A stretch of 64,000 nucleotides of DNA from Streptomyces sp. NBC_00271 (GCF_036178845.1 NZ_CP108070.1:7440001-7504000); one strand, 5' to 3'; shown: positions 17,120 to 27,152, numbered from the stretch's first letter. Translations and numbers: made by a program. The notes: generated by a model not told the origin, from the sequence alone.

Positions 17120-18757
17120 ATGCGTGGAGCGACGCACGCCACATGGGCCGTGGGCGCGGTGGCGGTGGCCCTCGTGGCGACGGCCTGCGGCGGCGGTGGA
17201 GGCGGCGGAGGTGGTGGCAGCGGCGGCGCGTCCGGAGTGCTCAGTTCCTCCTGGGGGGACCCGCAGAACCCGCTGGAGCCGTCCAACACCAACGAGGTGC
17301 AGGGCGGCAAGGTCCTCGACATGATCTTCCGGGGTCTGAAGCGGTACGACGCCAGGACCGGCGCGGCCCAGAACATGCTGGCGCAGAAGATCGACACCTC
17401 GGACTCGCAGAACTTCACGATCACCGTCAAGGACGGCTGGACGTTCAGCAATGGAGAGCCCGTCACCGCGCAGTCCTTCGTGGACGCCTGGAACTACGGG
17501 GCCAGTCTCAAGAACAACCAGAAGAACGCGTACTTCTTCGGGTACATCGAGGGCTACGACAAGGTTCACCCCGAGACGGGAACGCAGAGCGCGGACACGC
17601 TGTCGGGGCTGAAGGTCACCGGCGCCCACACCTTCACCGTCAAGCTCAACCAGAAGTTCTCGACCTTCCCCGACACCCTCGGCTACGTGGCCTTCGCACC
17701 GCTGCCCAAGGCGTTCTTCAGCGACCACGCGGCCTGGCTGAAGAAGCCGATCGGCAACGGCCCCTACACCGTCGACTCGTACACCAAGGGATCGATGATG
17801 TCCCTGCGGAAGTGGGGCGCGTACCCGGGGACGGACAAGGCACAGAACGGCGGGGTGGACCTGAAGGTCTACACCGACAACAACACCGCCTACACCGACC
17901 TGCTGGCGGGCAACCTCGACCTCGTCGACGACGTGCCCGCCGCCCAGCTCAAGAACGTGAAGAGCGATCTCGGCGGCCGGTACATCAACACCCCGGCCGG
18001 CATCATCCAGACCATCGCCTTCCCCTTCTACGACCAGGCCTGGGACAAGAGCGGTGTGGAGAACGTCCGCAAGGGCCTGTCCATGGCGATCAACCGGGAC
18101 CAGATCACCAGCACGATCTTCCAGAAGACCCGCACCCCGGCCTCCGACTGGACCTCACCGGTGCTCGGCGCGGCCGGCGGCTTCCAGGACGGACTGTGCG
18201 GCGCCTCCTGCCGGTACGACCCCGCGCAGGCGAAGAAGCTGATCCAGGACGGCGGCGGACTGCCCGGCGGCCAGATCAAGATCTCGTACAACGCGGACAG
18301 CGGCTCCCACAAGGAGTGGATCGACGCCGTCTGCAACTCCATCAACAACGCGCTGGGCAACGACAAGGCCTGCGTCGGCAACCCGATCGGCACCTTCGCC
18401 GACTTCCGCAACCAGATCGGGCAGCACAAGATGCCGGGTCCGTTCCGGGCCGGCTGGCAGATGGACTACCCGCTGATCCAGAACTTCCTGCAGCCGCTGT
18501 ACTACACGAACGCCTCCTCCAACGACGGCAAGTGGTCCAACAAGGACTTCGACAAGCTCGTCGACCAGGCGAACGCCGAGACCGACAAGGCCAAGGCCAT
18601 CCAGCTCTTCCAGCAGGCCGAAGGGGTCGTACGGGACAACATGGCCGCCATCCCGCTCTGGTACCAGAACGGCAGCGCGGGCTACTCGGACAGGATCTCC
18701 AACGTGGCGCTCAACCAGTTCAGCGTGCCCGTCTACAACGAGATCAAGGTCAGCTGA
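17120..18757 (+). CDS. Oligopeptide ABC transporter, substrate-binding lipoprotein (operon 2)
   Basis: This 545-residue paralogue of the operon-1 binding protein has a 22-residue signal with lipobox ATAC (Cys23), then ten consecutive glycines as a flexible tether and the family-5 peptide-binding fold (DGWTFSNGEPVTAQSF, GNGPYTVDSY). Start ATG 17120 follows GGGAGG (17108-17113). Both binding proteins share the phrase GDPQNPLEPSNT/GEPQNPLQPANT near the N-terminus, so they derive from one ancestor. An extra CGASC pair is present at about residues 357-361. Confidence 0.88.
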   Translation: MRGATHATWAVGAVAVALVATACGGGGGGGGGGSGGASGVLSSSWGDPQNPLEPSNTNEVQGGKVLDMIFRGLKRYDARTGAAQNMLAQKIDTSDSQNFTITVKDGWTFSNGEPVTAQSFVDAWNYGASLKNNQKNAYFFGYIEGYDKVHPETGTQSADTLSGLKVTGAHTFTVKLNQKFSTFPDTLGYVAFAPLPKAFFSDHAAWLKKPIGNGPYTVDSYTKGSMMSLRKWGAYPGTDKAQNGGVDLKVYTDNNTAYTDLLAGNLDLVDDVPAAQLKNVKSDLGGRYINTPAGIIQTIAFPFYDQAWDKSGVENVRKGLSMAINRDQITSTIFQKTRTPASDWTSPVLGAAGGFQDGLCGASCRYDPAQAKKLIQDGGGLPGGQIKISYNADSGSHKEWIDAVCNSINNALGNDKACVGNPIGTFADFRNQIGQHKMPGPFRAGWQMDYPLIQNFLQPLYYTNASSNDGKWSNKDFDKLVDQANAETDKAKAIQLFQQAEGVVRDNMAAIPLWYQNGSAGYSDRISNVALNQFSVPVYNEIKVS

Positions 18758-18773
18758 GCCGTCCACGGGGTGA

Positions 18774-18804
18774 ACGCCCGGGTTGCTGAAGCGAACCCGG
18801 GCGT
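18774..18804 (+). terminator. Intercistronic hairpin, operon 2
   Basis: ACGCCCGGGTT (18774-18784) pairs with AACCCGGGCGT (18794-18804), nine-base loop. It occupies the same place, between binding-protein and first permease genes, as the two hairpins of operon 1. Confidence 0.7.
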
Positions 18805-18831
18805 GGGCCCCGTACTACCTCCGGAGCCCTC

Positions 18832-19755
18832 ATGGGACGGTATGTGATCCGGCGTCTGCTCCAGATGATCCCGGTCTTCATCGGCGCCACGCTCTTGATC
18901 TTCCTGATGGTGAACGTGATGGGCGACCCCATCGCGGGCCTGTGCGGCGAGCGGCAGTGCGACCCCGCCACCGCCGCCCAGCTGCGCAAGGAGTTCGGCC
19001 TCGACAAGCCGCTGTGGCAGCAATACCTCACGTACATGGGCAATGTCTTCACCGGCGACTTCGGCACCGCCTTCACCGGGCAGCCGGTCACCGAGCTGAT
19101 GGCCGACGCCTTCCCCGTCACCATCCGGTTGACGATCGTCGCGATCCTCTTCGAGATCGTCATCGGCATCCTGCTGGGCGTCGTCACCGGGCTGCGCCGC
19201 GGCCGGCCCGTCGACACCGGTGTCCTGCTGCTCACCCTCGTCGTCATCTCGATCCCGACCTTCGTCACCGGATTGCTCTTGCAACTGCTCTTCGGCGTCG
19301 AGTGGGGCTGGATCAGACCCTCGGTCTCCCCGGACGCCACCTTCGGCGAACTGATCGTGCCCGGACTGGTCCTCGCCTCCGTCTCCCTCGCCTACGTCAC
19401 CCGGCTCACCCGGACCTCCATCGCCGAGAACAAGCGGTCCGACTACGTCAGGACGGCCGTCGCCAAGGGCCTGCCCCGGCATCGGGTGATCACCAAGCAC
19501 CTGCTGCGCAACTCGCTGATCCCCGTGGTCACCTTCATCGGCACGGACATCGGCGCGCTCATGGGCGGCGCGATCGTCACCGAGCGGATCTTCAACATCC
19601 ACGGCGTCGGATACCAGCTCTACCAGGGGATCGTGCGGCAGAACACCCAGACCGTGGTCGGCTTCGTGACCGTCCTCGTCCTCGTGTTCCTGGTCGCCAA
19701 CCTGCTCGTCGACCTCCTCTACGCCGTACTCGACCCGAGGATCCGCTATGCCTGA
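18832..19755 (+). CDS. Oligopeptide ABC transporter permease (DppB/OppB type), operon 2
   Basis: This 307-residue permease starts MGRYVIRRLLQMIPVFIGAT, nearly the same as its operon-1 counterpart, and has six helices and the EAA loop (KRSDYVRTAVAKGLPRHRVI). A two-cysteine insert (CGERQC, about 41-46) in the first periplasmic loop is absent from operon 1. The stop overlaps the next start by eight bases (ATGCCTGA), the same overlap as in operon 1. Confidence 0.92.
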   Translation: MGRYVIRRLLQMIPVFIGATLLIFLMVNVMGDPIAGLCGERQCDPATAAQLRKEFGLDKPLWQQYLTYMGNVFTGDFGTAFTGQPVTELMADAFPVTIRLTIVAILFEIVIGILLGVVTGLRRGRPVDTGVLLLTLVVISIPTFVTGLLLQLLFGVEWGWIRPSVSPDATFGELIVPGLVLASVSLAYVTRLTRTSIAENKRSDYVRTAVAKGLPRHRVITKHLLRNSLIPVVTFIGTDIGALMGGAIVTERIFNIHGVGYQLYQGIVRQNTQTVVGFVTVLVLVFLVANLLVDLLYAVLDPRIRYA

Positions 19756-20734
19756 GCAGCCGCCGCCGTACCAGCGGGAGGGCGCCATCGCCGCGACCGG
19801 CGCGGGCGGCGCCATGGACCTCGCCACGAGCGAGGGCGCCACCCTGGAGGGGACGCCCGGCGGCCCCGAGGGCACGGGCCCTCAGGAGAAGCCCAGGAGC
19901 CTGTGGTCCGACGCCTGGCACGATCTGCGGCGCAACCCCGTCTTCATCGTCTCCGGGCTCCTCATCCTCTTCCTGGTCGTCATCTCCCTGTGGCCCTCGC
20001 TGATCGCCACCCAGAACCCCCTCAAGTGCGACCTCGCCAAGGCCCAGGAGGGCTCGCAGCCGGGACATCCCTTCGGGTTCGACGGGCAGGGCTGCGACGT
20101 CTACACACGGGTGGTGTACGGGACCCGCGTGTCGATCAGCGTCGGCGTCTGCGCCACTCTCGGCGTCGCGATCCTCGGCTCGGTGCTCGGCGGGCTCGCC
20201 GGGTTCTTCGGCGGCGTGGGCGACTCGTTCCTGTCCCGGATCACCGACATCTTCTTCGCGATCCCCGTCGTGCTCGGCGGCCTGGTCCTCCTCTCCGTGG
20301 TGACCAGCAACACCATCTGGCCGGTCATCGGGTTCATGGTGCTGCTCGGCTGGCCCCAGATCTCGCGCATCGCGCGCGGCTCCGTCATCACCATCAAGCA
20401 GAACGACTACGTCCAGGCCGCCCGCGCCCTCGGCGCCTCGAACTCCCGCCTGATGCTCCGGCACATCACCCCCAACGCCGTCGCGCCGGTCATCGTCGTC
20501 GCCACCATCGCGCTCGGCACCTACATCGCGCTGGAGGCGACGCTCTCCTACCTCGGCGTCGGCCTGAAGCCCCCCACGGTCAGCTGGGGCATCGACATCT
20601 CCTCGGCCTCCGCCTACATCCGCACGGCCCCGCACATGCTGCTGTGGCCCGCCGGCGCCCTCGCGATCACCGTGCTCGCGTTCATCATGCTCGGCGACGC
20701 GGTGCGCGACGCCCTCGACCCGAAGCTGAGGTGA
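19748..20734 (+). CDS. Oligopeptide ABC transporter permease (DppC/OppC type), operon 2
   Basis: This 328-residue permease has a 60-residue polar N-terminus, then six helices with the EAA loop (KQNDYVQAARALGASNSRLM). Two Cys (about 95 and 118, CDLAKAQEG and GCDVYTR) lie in the first external loop. It is followed by the ATPase gene with a GTGA overlap. Confidence 0.92.
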   Translation: MPEQPPPYQREGAIAATGAGGAMDLATSEGATLEGTPGGPEGTGPQEKPRSLWSDAWHDLRRNPVFIVSGLLILFLVVISLWPSLIATQNPLKCDLAKAQEGSQPGHPFGFDGQGCDVYTRVVYGTRVSISVGVCATLGVAILGSVLGGLAGFFGGVGDSFLSRITDIFFAIPVVLGGLVLLSVVTSNTIWPVIGFMVLLGWPQISRIARGSVITIKQNDYVQAARALGASNSRLMLRHITPNAVAPVIVVATIALGTYIALEATLSYLGVGLKPPTVSWGIDISSASAYIRTAPHMLLWPAGALAITVLAFIMLGDAVRDALDPKLR

Positions 20735-21738
20735 CGGCCGTGCTGCTCGAAGTGCGCGATCTGCACGTGGAGTTCCGCACCCGGGACGGGGTCGCCAAGG
20801 CCGTCAACGGGGTCGACTACGGCGTGGACGAGGGCGAGACGCTCGCCGTCCTCGGCGAGTCCGGTTCCGGCAAGTCCGTCACCGCGGAGGCCGTGATGGG
20901 CATCCTCGACATGCCGCCCGGGCGGATCACCGGCGGCGAGATCCTCTTCCAGGGCCGGGACCTGCTGAAGCTCAAGGAGGACGAGCGGCGCAAGGTCCGC
21001 GGCGCCGAGATGGCGATGATCTTCCAGGACGCGCTGTCCTCCCTCAACCCCGTGCTCAGCGTCGGCGACCAGCTCGGCGAGATGTTCACCGTGCACCGGG
21101 GGATGTCCCGCAAGGACGCCCGCGCCAAGGCGATCGAGCTGATGGACCGGGTGCGCATCCCGGCCGCCGCCGACCGGGTGCGCGACTATCCGCACCAGTT
21201 CTCCGGCGGTATGCGCCAGCGCATCATGATCGCCATGGCGCTGGCCCTGGAGCCCGCCCTGATCATCGCCGACGAGCCGACCACCGCCCTCGACGTCACC
21301 GTCCAGGCGCAGGTCATGGACCTGCTCGCCGAGCTGCAGCGCGAGCTCGACATGGGGCTCATCCTCATCACCCACGACCTCGGCGTCGTCGCGGACGTCG
21401 CCGACCGGATCGCCGTCATGTACGCGGGCCGGATCGTCGAGTCCGCGCCGGTCCACGACATCTACAAGGCCCCCGCCCACCCGTACACCAAGGGCCTTCT
21501 GGAGTCGATCCCGCGCCTCGACCAGAAGGGCCAGGAGCTCTACGCGATCAAGGGCCTGCCACCCAACCTGATGCACATCCCACCCGGCTGCGCCTTCAAC
21601 CCGCGCTGTCCGATGGCCCAGGACATCTGCCGCGCCGAGGTGCCGCCGCTGTTCGAGGTGGAGCGTGCAGAGGCGGACCAGGAAGCCGGGGCCCGCACCA
21701 GCGCCTGCTTCTTCTGGCGGGAGTGCCTCGATGGCTGA
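20731..21738 (+). CDS. Oligopeptide ABC transporter ATPase (DppD/OppD type), operon 2
   Basis: This 335-residue ATPase has [24 protein letters not shown] and the Cys-containing tail ([14 protein letters not shown]). I place the start at GTG 20731, which overlaps the permease stop by four bases; GTG 20740 is possible. The longer upstream open frame is a shadow of the permease. The stop overlaps the next ATPase start by eight bases. Confidence 0.92.
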   Translation: MTAVLLEVRDLHVEFRTRDGVAKAVNGVDYGVDEGETLAVLGESGSGKSVTAEAVMGILDMPPGRITGGEILFQGRDLLKLKEDERRKVRGAEMAMIFQDALSSLNPVLSVGDQLGEMFTVHRGMSRKDARAKAIELMDRVRIPAAADRVRDYPHQFSGGMRQRIMIAMALALEPALIIADEPTTALDVTVQAQVMDLLAELQRELDMGLILITHDLGVVADVADRIAVMYAGRIVESAPVHDIYKAPAHPYTKGLLESIPRLDQKGQELYAIKGLPPNLMHIPPGCAFNPRCPMAQDICRAEVPPLFEVERAEADQEAGARTSACFFWRECLDG

Positions 21739-22780
21739 GGCGATTCTGGAGGTCAGCGGCCTGGTCAAGCACTACCCGCTGACGCGGGGGATCCTCTTCA
21801 AGAAGCGGATCGGCGCGGTCAGGGCCGTCGACGGGGTCGACTTCGAACTCGCCGCGGGCGAGACCCTCGGCATCGTCGGCGAGTCCGGCTGCGGCAAGTC
21901 GACGGTCGCCAGGATGCTGGTCAACCTGGAGAAACCGACGGACGGGACGATCAGGTACAAGGGCGAGGACATCACCAAACTGTCCGGCAAGGCGCTCAAG
22001 GCCGTACGCCGCAACATCCAGATGGTCTTCCAGGACCCGTACACCTCGCTCAACCCGCGCATGACCGTCGGCGACATCATCGGGGAGCCCTACGAGATCC
22101 ACCCCGAGGTCGCGCCCAAGGGCGACCGCAGGAGGCGCGTCCAGGACCTGCTGGACGTGGTCGGCCTCAACCCCGAGTACATCAACCGCTACCCGCACCA
22201 GTTCTCCGGCGGCCAGCGCCAACGCATCGGCATCGCACGGGGGTTGGCGCTGCGCCCCGAGATCATCGTCGCCGACGAGCCCGTCTCGGCGCTCGACGTC
22301 TCGGTGCAGGCGCAGGTGATCAACCTGATGGAGCGGCTCCAGGACGAGTTCGACCTGAGCTACGTCTTCATCGCGCACGACCTCTCCATCGTGCGGCACA
22401 TCTCCGACCGGGTCGGTGTGATGTACCTCGGACGGATCGTGGAGACCGGCAGGGACGCCGAGATCTACGACCACCCGACGCACCCGTACACCCAGGCCCT
22501 GCTGTCCGCCGTGCCCGTCCCCGACCCGGACGCCCGCGAACGCCGGGAGCGGATCATCCTCGCCGGAGACGTGCCCTCGCCGGCGAACATCCCCTCCGGC
22601 TGCCGCTTCCGCACCCGCTGCTGGAAGGCCCAGGAGCGCTGCGCGCTGGAGGTGCCGCCGCTCGCGGTGCCCATGGAGTTCCGCTTCGTGGAGGGCCCGG
22701 CCGCGCACGACTCGGCCTGTCATTTCGCCGAGGAGAAGCGGGTCGTGCCGCCGGAGGAACCGCCCGAGCGGGCGACATAA
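21731..22780 (+). CDS. Oligopeptide ABC transporter ATPase (DppF/OppF type), operon 2
   Basis: This 349-residue ATPase has [29 protein letters not shown] and the terminal Cys motif ([14 protein letters not shown]). Start [17 protein letters not shown] overlaps the previous gene; it lacks the acidic extension of the operon-1 homologue. Final gene of operon 2, ended by TAA. Confidence 0.92.
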   Translation: MAEAILEVSGLVKHYPLTRGILFKKRIGAVRAVDGVDFELAAGETLGIVGESGCGKSTVARMLVNLEKPTDGTIRYKGEDITKLSGKALKAVRRNIQMVFQDPYTSLNPRMTVGDIIGEPYEIHPEVAPKGDRRRRVQDLLDVVGLNPEYINRYPHQFSGGQRQRIGIARGLALRPEIIVADEPVSALDVSVQAQVINLMERLQDEFDLSYVFIAHDLSIVRHISDRVGVMYLGRIVETGRDAEIYDHPTHPYTQALLSAVPVPDPDARERRERIILAGDVPSPANIPSGCRFRTRCWKAQERCALEVPPLAVPMEFRFVEGPAAHDSACHFAEEKRVVPPEEPPERAT

Positions 22781-22890
22781 CCCCGCAAATGCTGGCGAAC
22801 TTCGTTAACACGCAGGCAACTTGGCCGAAGCGGCACCGATATACGGACGCGACAAGGTAATCAGCGTACGGCCGTGCGGGTGCCGTAGAT

Positions 22891-22920
22891 GGGCCGGGGC
22901 GCGCCATGTCGCCCCGGCCC
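22891..22920. terminator. Bidirectional hairpin between operon 2 and S9 peptidase
   Basis: GGGCCGGGGCG (22891-22901) pairs with CGCCCCGGCCC (22910-22920). It lies between convergent genes and could end transcription from both sides. Confidence 0.7.
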
Positions 22921-22931
22921 GTCGCATGTGT

Positions 22932-25064
22932 TCAGCCCGTCATGCCCAGTGATCGCCTCAGGAAGTCCACCTGGAGCAGGAGCAGGTTCTCCGCGACCTG
23001 TTCCTGCGGGGTCATGTGGGTGACGCCCGACAGGGGCAGCACCTCGTGCGGGCGGCCCGCGGCCAGGAGTGCCGAGGAGAGCCGCAGGGCGTGTGCGACC
23101 ACCACGTTGTCGTCCGCGAGGCCGTGCACGATCATCAGCGGCCGGTGCGGCTCGGCGGGCGCGGACAGTCCGTCGTCCGTGATCAGCGAGCTCTTCGCGT
23201 ACGCCTCCGCGGCCGCCGCCGGATCACCGAGGTAGCGCTCCGTGTAGTGGGTGTCGTACAGCCGCCAGTCGGTGACCGGGGCGCCCGCGATGCCCGCGTG
23301 GAAGACGTCGGGGCGGCGCAGCACGGCGAGCCCCGCGAGCCAGCCGCCGAACGACCAGCCCCGGATCGCCACCCGGGACAGATCCAGCGGGAACCGCTCC
23401 GCGAGGCCGTGCAGCGCGTCGATCTGGTCGTCGAGGGTGAGCGTGAAGTCGTCACGGACCGCCTTCTCCCAGGCGGGGGAGCGGCCGGGGGTGCCGCGGC
23501 CGTCGGCGACGACCACCGCGAAGCCCTGGTCGGCGAACCACTGCGAGGTGAGGTGTGCGTTGTGCGCGGCCAGCACCCGGGGGCCGTGCGGACCGCCGTA
23601 GGGGTCCATGAGCACGGGGAGGGGAGTGACACCGTCGTAGTCAGTAGGCATAAGCAGGGCGCATGAGATTTTCCGTGCGCCCCCCTCGGTGAGTGTCACG
23701 CGCGGGGACAGACCGGGACTTTCTGCATACGACGTGACAGTCGCCGTCCTCTTTCCGTCCCGCAGCACCTGCACCTGGGCTCCCGGGCGGTCCGGCACCG
23801 AGGAGACCAGCACGGTCACGCCCCCGCCGCGCACCGCCGTGTGCACGCCGGGTTCCTGGGAGAAACGCTCGACACCGAGCTCGTTGACGCGGTAGACATG
23901 CACCTCGCCCGTCTCCGGGGCGGTCGCCGCCTCGCCGGCCGACGCCGAGATCAGCACGTCGTCGTCCGAGACGTCCAGCACCGCGCGCACATGCAACTGC
24001 GGTCCCGTGAACGGGCGTTCGCCGAAGGCCAGGACCCGCGCCCCGCCCTCGTCGGCGATTCGTACGAGCTGTCCCGCGGGGCTCCAGCACGGCACGCCAG
24101 GGAAAAGATCCAGCCATTGTGGATCTTCGTCGGCGTGCACCATCCGGGTCGCCCCGGTGTCCGGGTCGACGGCCAGGAACAGCTGGCTGCGCTGGTCCCG
24201 CGCCTGCACCAGAATCAGTGGCGCGCCCGCCGCTGACCAGTGCACATGCGCCAGATACGGGTAGTGCGCCCGGTCCCAGACCACCTCCGTGCGCACCCCG
24301 TCGAGGCTGACCACGAAGAGCCTTACGTCCGCATTGTCCGTTCCGGCGGCCGGGTAGCCGACCTGCTGCGGAGCGCGTTCCGGTTGTGCGGGATCGGAAA
24401 TCCACCAGCGCCGCACGGGCGCGTCGTCGACCCGTGCGACCAGTAGTCGGTCCCCTTCCGGAGACCACCAGAAACCGCGCGAACGCCCCATCTCCTCGGC
24501 CGCGATGAACTCAGCCAATCCATAGGAAACCGTCCCCGAATCCGCATCGGACTCCGGCTCCACCAGTGCCCGGTCGCCCTCCCCCTCGGCGCCGACGACC
24601 CGCAGGGCGCCCCCGCGGACGTACGCGACGAGCCGTCCGTCGGGCGAGGGACGCGGGTCGATCACCGGTCCCGGGACCCGGAGTTCACGTGCCGTACCGG
24701 CTCGCAGTTCCGCCGTGAAAAGCCGCCCTGACAAGGCGAAAGAGGCCAGCTCGACCGCCGTGTCCGTGGCATAGCCGACGATCCCCGCGCCGCCCTCGCG
24801 ACTGCGTTCGCGGCGCGCCCGCTCCGCCGTCGACAGGCGCTCCGTGGCGCCGCCGAGCAGCGCCCGCGGGTCGGCCGCGACGCGCTCCTGCCCCTCCGCG
24901 ACATCGAGGACCCACAGCTGATTCGCCCGGTCCGTGCCGGAGGAGGACCTCAGGAACACCACCCGGGAACCGTCCGGGGAGACGCTGAACGCGCGGGGTG
25001 CGCCGAGGGTGAAGCGCTGCGTCCGGGCGTACCGGCGGGGGAAGGAGAGAGGCTCGGTCGTCAT
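22932..25064 (-). CDS. S9 family prolyl oligopeptidase/dipeptidyl peptidase IV-like
   Basis: This 710-residue serine peptidase has an N-terminal beta-propeller of the DPP IV type (residues about 1-430) and a C-terminal alpha/beta-hydrolase domain. The triad is readable: nucleophile Ser in GWSFGG, Asp in HGLADDNV and His in LSGVTHMTP; the substrate-binding Glu pair region is EFIAAEEMGRSRG. It would cut short peptides, probably after proline or alanine. ATG 25064 has only a weak upstream site (CAAGG). No signal peptide, so cytoplasmic; it lies beside two peptide importers, which suits processing of imported peptides (inference). Confidence 0.88.
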   Translation of the reverse strand: MTTEPLSFPRRYARTQRFTLGAPRAFSVSPDGSRVVFLRSSSGTDRANQLWVLDVAEGQERVAADPRALLGGATERLSTAERARRERSREGGAGIVGYATDTAVELASFALSGRLFTAELRAGTARELRVPGPVIDPRPSPDGRLVAYVRGGALRVVGAEGEGDRALVEPESDADSGTVSYGLAEFIAAEEMGRSRGFWWSPEGDRLLVARVDDAPVRRWWISDPAQPERAPQQVGYPAAGTDNADVRLFVVSLDGVRTEVVWDRAHYPYLAHVHWSAAGAPLILVQARDQRSQLFLAVDPDTGATRMVHADEDPQWLDLFPGVPCWSPAGQLVRIADEGGARVLAFGERPFTGPQLHVRAVLDVSDDDVLISASAGEAATAPETGEVHVYRVNELGVERFSQEPGVHTAVRGGGVTVLVSSVPDRPGAQVQVLRDGKRTATVTSYAESPGLSPRVTLTEGGARKISCALLMPTDYDGVTPLPVLMDPYGGPHGPRVLAAHNAHLTSQWFADQGFAVVVADGRGTPGRSPAWEKAVRDDFTLTLDDQIDALHGLAERFPLDLSRVAIRGWSFGGWLAGLAVLRRPDVFHAGIAGAPVTDWRLYDTHYTERYLGDPAAAAEAYAKSSLITDDGLSAPAEPHRPLMIVHGLADDNVVVAHALRLSSALLAAGRPHEVLPLSGVTHMTPQEQVAENLLLLQVDFLRRSLGMTG

Positions 25065-25240
25065 GCCTTGACCATATTGGCCATGCGCCCCCTTGTGCGG
25101 CCGTGCGCCGATCGATGCGCGCGTATGGATAGTTATGATCACTGGCGGTGTGTGGGTATGAACCCGCTGGCCGCTGTATGGATTTACCGACCCCCATGTC
25201 CGACCCCCCATGTCCCTGGGATCTTTGGAGGTGAGCCGCC

Positions 25241-25435
25241 GTGGCACTCTCGATTTCGGCGGTGGTGCTGCTGGCGATCATCGTCGTCATCCTGGTCAGG
25301 AAGTCCGGGTTGAAGGCCGGCCATGCGGTGGTGTGTGTCCTGTTCGGCTTCTATCTCGCCTCATCGACGATGGCCCCCACGATCAGCGACTTGACGACGA
25401 ACGTCGCGGACATGATCGGCAGCTTCAAGTTCTGA
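25241..25435 (+). CDS. Small membrane protein (64 aa)
   Basis: GTG 25241 follows a strong site GGAGGTGA (25227-25234). The protein has two hydrophobic helices (LSISAVVLLAIIVVILV and AVVCVLFGFYLASSTMA) and a short polar end. It is divergent from the S9 peptidase and upstream of mshB. I recognise it only as a conserved small streptomycete membrane protein with no assigned role. Confidence 0.65.
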   Translation: MALSISAVVLLAIIVVILVRKSGLKAGHAVVCVLFGFYLASSTMAPTISDLTTNVADMIGSFKF

Positions 25436-25531
25436 CGGGGGGCTTCACGTCCTGACAGGAAGCCTCACGTCCTGACGGGGAGCTTCGGCGCCAGGACCCG
25501 TGCCCGCCTCGGCGGTGGGCCGGGCGCCTCG

Positions 25532-25537
25532 TAGGGT
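25532..25537 (+). promoter_or_regulatory. -10 element for leaderless mshB mRNA
   Basis: TAGGGT sits exactly seven bases before the mshB ATG, the same geometry as at dapE and other genes here, implying that transcription starts at the start codon. Confidence 0.5.
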
Positions 25538-25544
25538 GGGTTCC

Positions 25545-26573
25545 ATGACGGAACTGCCCGACCGGCGTCTGCTCCTGGTGCACGCGCACCCGGACGACGA
25601 GTCGATCAACAATGGCGCGACCATGGCCAGGTATACGGCCGAGGGCGCCCATGTGACGCTGGTGACCTGCACCCTCGGCGAGGAGGGCGAGGTCATCCCG
25701 CCCGAGCTGGCGCATCTCGCGCCCGACCGCGAGGGCGGGCTCGGCCCGCACCGGATCGGCGAGCTGGCCGCCGCCATGAAGGAGCTCGGGGTCACCGACC
25801 ACCGCTTCCTCGGCGGTCCCGGGCGCTTCGGCGACTCCGGGATGATGGGCCTGGAGCAGAACCACCGTGCGGGCGCCTTCTGGTCCGCCGACGTCGACGA
25901 AGCTGCGGAGTACCTGGTTGAGGTGATCCGCGAGGTCCGCCCCCAGGTGCTCGTCACCTACGACCCCGACGGGGGCTACGGACACCCGGACCACATCCAG
26001 GCCCACCGCGTCGCCGTGCGCGCCGTCGAGCTGGCCGCGGACCCCGCCGTCCGCCCCGACCTCGGCGCGCCCTGGGTGATCGCCAAGGTCTACTGGAACC
26101 GCGCCCCGCGCTCCGTCGTCGAGGAGGGCTTCCGACGGCTGCGCGAGGCCCTGCCCGGACTGCCCTTCGAGCACTCCGCCGCCGTGGCCGACGTACCCGG
26201 CGTGGTCGAGGACGCGGTGGTCACCACCGCGATCGACGGGACCGCGTACGCCGCCGCGAAGGCCGCCGCCATGCGGGCGCACGCCACCCAGATCGAGGTG
26301 GCCGAGCCCTGGTTCGCGCTGTCGAACGCACTCGCGCAACCGCTGTTCACCACCGAGTACTACGAGTTGGTGCGCGGGGAGCGCGCGGGACCCGGTCGTG
26401 AGACCGACCTCTTCGCGGGGATCGAAGAGGGATCCACGGGGACCGGGCAGGGTTCCACGGGGACCGAACAGGGATCCACGGGGACCGAACGGGGTTCCAC
26501 GGAGACCGAACAGGGATCCACGGGGACCGAACAGGGATCCACGGAGACCGAGCAGGGAAAGGCGGACGCGTGA
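25545..26573 (+). CDS. mshB: N-acetyl-1-D-myo-inositol-2-amino-2-deoxy-alpha-D-glucopyranoside deacetylase
   Basis: MshB removes the acetyl group from GlcNAc-inositol, the second committed step to mycothiol, the main thiol of actinobacteria. The zinc site is readable as AHPDDES (about 14-20) and GHPDHIQAH. The catalytic part ends near residue 285; the remaining tail is six copies of a seven-residue repeat (GSTGTEQ-like). ATG 25545 is preceded by TAGGGT at seven bases. The stop overlaps the next start. Length 342 aa versus about 300 for most homologues, the difference being the repeat tail. Confidence 0.92.
   Translation: MTELPDRRLLLVHAHPDDESINNGATMARYTAEGAHVTLVTCTLGEEGEVIPPELAHLAPDREGGLGPHRIGELAAAMKELGVTDHRFLGGPGRFGDSGMMGLEQNHRAGAFWSADVDEAAEYLVEVIREVRPQVLVTYDPDGGYGHPDHIQAHRVAVRAVELAADPAVRPDLGAPWVIAKVYWNRAPRSVVEEGFRRLREALPGLPFEHSAAVADVPGVVEDAVVTTAIDGTAYAAAKAAAMRAHATQIEVAEPWFALSNALAQPLFTTEYYELVRGERAGPGRETDLFAGIEEGSTGTGQGSTGTEQGSTGTERGSTETEQGSTGTEQGSTETEQGKADA
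26430..26555 (+). repeat. Six in-frame 21-bp repeats in the mshB 3' end
   Basis: Six units of pattern GGNTCCACGGNGACCGNNCNG begin at 26430, 26451, 26472, 26493, 26514 and 26535. They encode [35 protein letters not shown] and GSTETEQ. The unit is likely to vary in number between strains. Confidence 0.92.
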
Positions 26574-26992
26574 TGAGCATGTCGGGACAGCGGGGGAGCG
26601 CGCTCGCCCAGCCGCTGCCGCGGCCCTCGGCCGGGCGGATCGTGGCCCACCTCGGCCTCTTCCTGCTCGGCGCGGTGGTCGGGGCCGCCGGAACGCTGGT
26701 GCAAGCCGCCTGGTTCCCGGGCGGGTTGCTGCTCGCGCTGGCCGGCGCGGCCGGGCTCTTCCTGGGCGGATCGCGGGCGACCGGCTCCCGGGCCGGCGCC
26801 GTCGCGCCCGCCGCGGGCTGGATGATCGCGGTCGTCCTGCTCACCTCCACCCGCCCGGAAGGGGACTTCTTCTTCGGCGCGGGATTCGGTTCCTACCTCT
26901 TCCTGCTCGGCGGGATGGCTGTGGCTGTGATGTGCGCCACGCTTGGTCTGGGGCGGCAACCGCACGACTCCGCCGTCCGACTTGGGAAGTGA
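26573..26992 (+). CDS. DUF6113-like four-helix membrane protein
   Basis: The 139-residue protein has four hydrophobic helices (IVAHLGLFLLGAVVGAAGTLV, GGLLLALAGAAGLFLGG, AVAPAAGWMIAVVLLTS, GSYLFLLGGMAVAVMCAT). ATG 26573 overlaps the mshB stop; GTG 26570 is the alternative. Its steady position after mshB suggests a link to thiol or envelope metabolism, but no function is known to me. Confidence 0.7.
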   Translation: MSMSGQRGSALAQPLPRPSAGRIVAHLGLFLLGAVVGAAGTLVQAAWFPGGLLLALAGAAGLFLGGSRATGSRAGAVAPAAGWMIAVVLLTSTRPEGDFFFGAGFGSYLFLLGGMAVAVMCATLGLGRQPHDSAVRLGK

Positions 26993-27053
26993 CGTCCCAC
27001 TTCGCCGTAGGGGACAGGTGCGGGTCCCGTGCGAGTTTCCTGGGCGGGCGAGG

Positions 27054-27081
27054 TTTGCGCGCCGAATACGGCCAGTATGGT
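27054..27081 (+). promoter_or_regulatory. Candidate promoter of the peptidoglycan-binding protein gene
   Basis: TTTGCG (27054-27059) and TATGGT (27076-27081) are 16 bp apart and lie about 70 bp before the TTG start at 27153, in the 160-bp gap after the membrane-protein gene. Confidence 0.35.
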
Positions 27082-27152
27082 GGTGCGCGCCGCCGAGCTG
27101 CCCGAGATGAGGTCGAGTAAACGGGCGGCGGAGCCAACCGGGAGAACCTGCC

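Noticed and set aside
26430..26555. Possible CRISPR array
   Set aside because: Repeats are contiguous, without spacers, and in frame with mshB.
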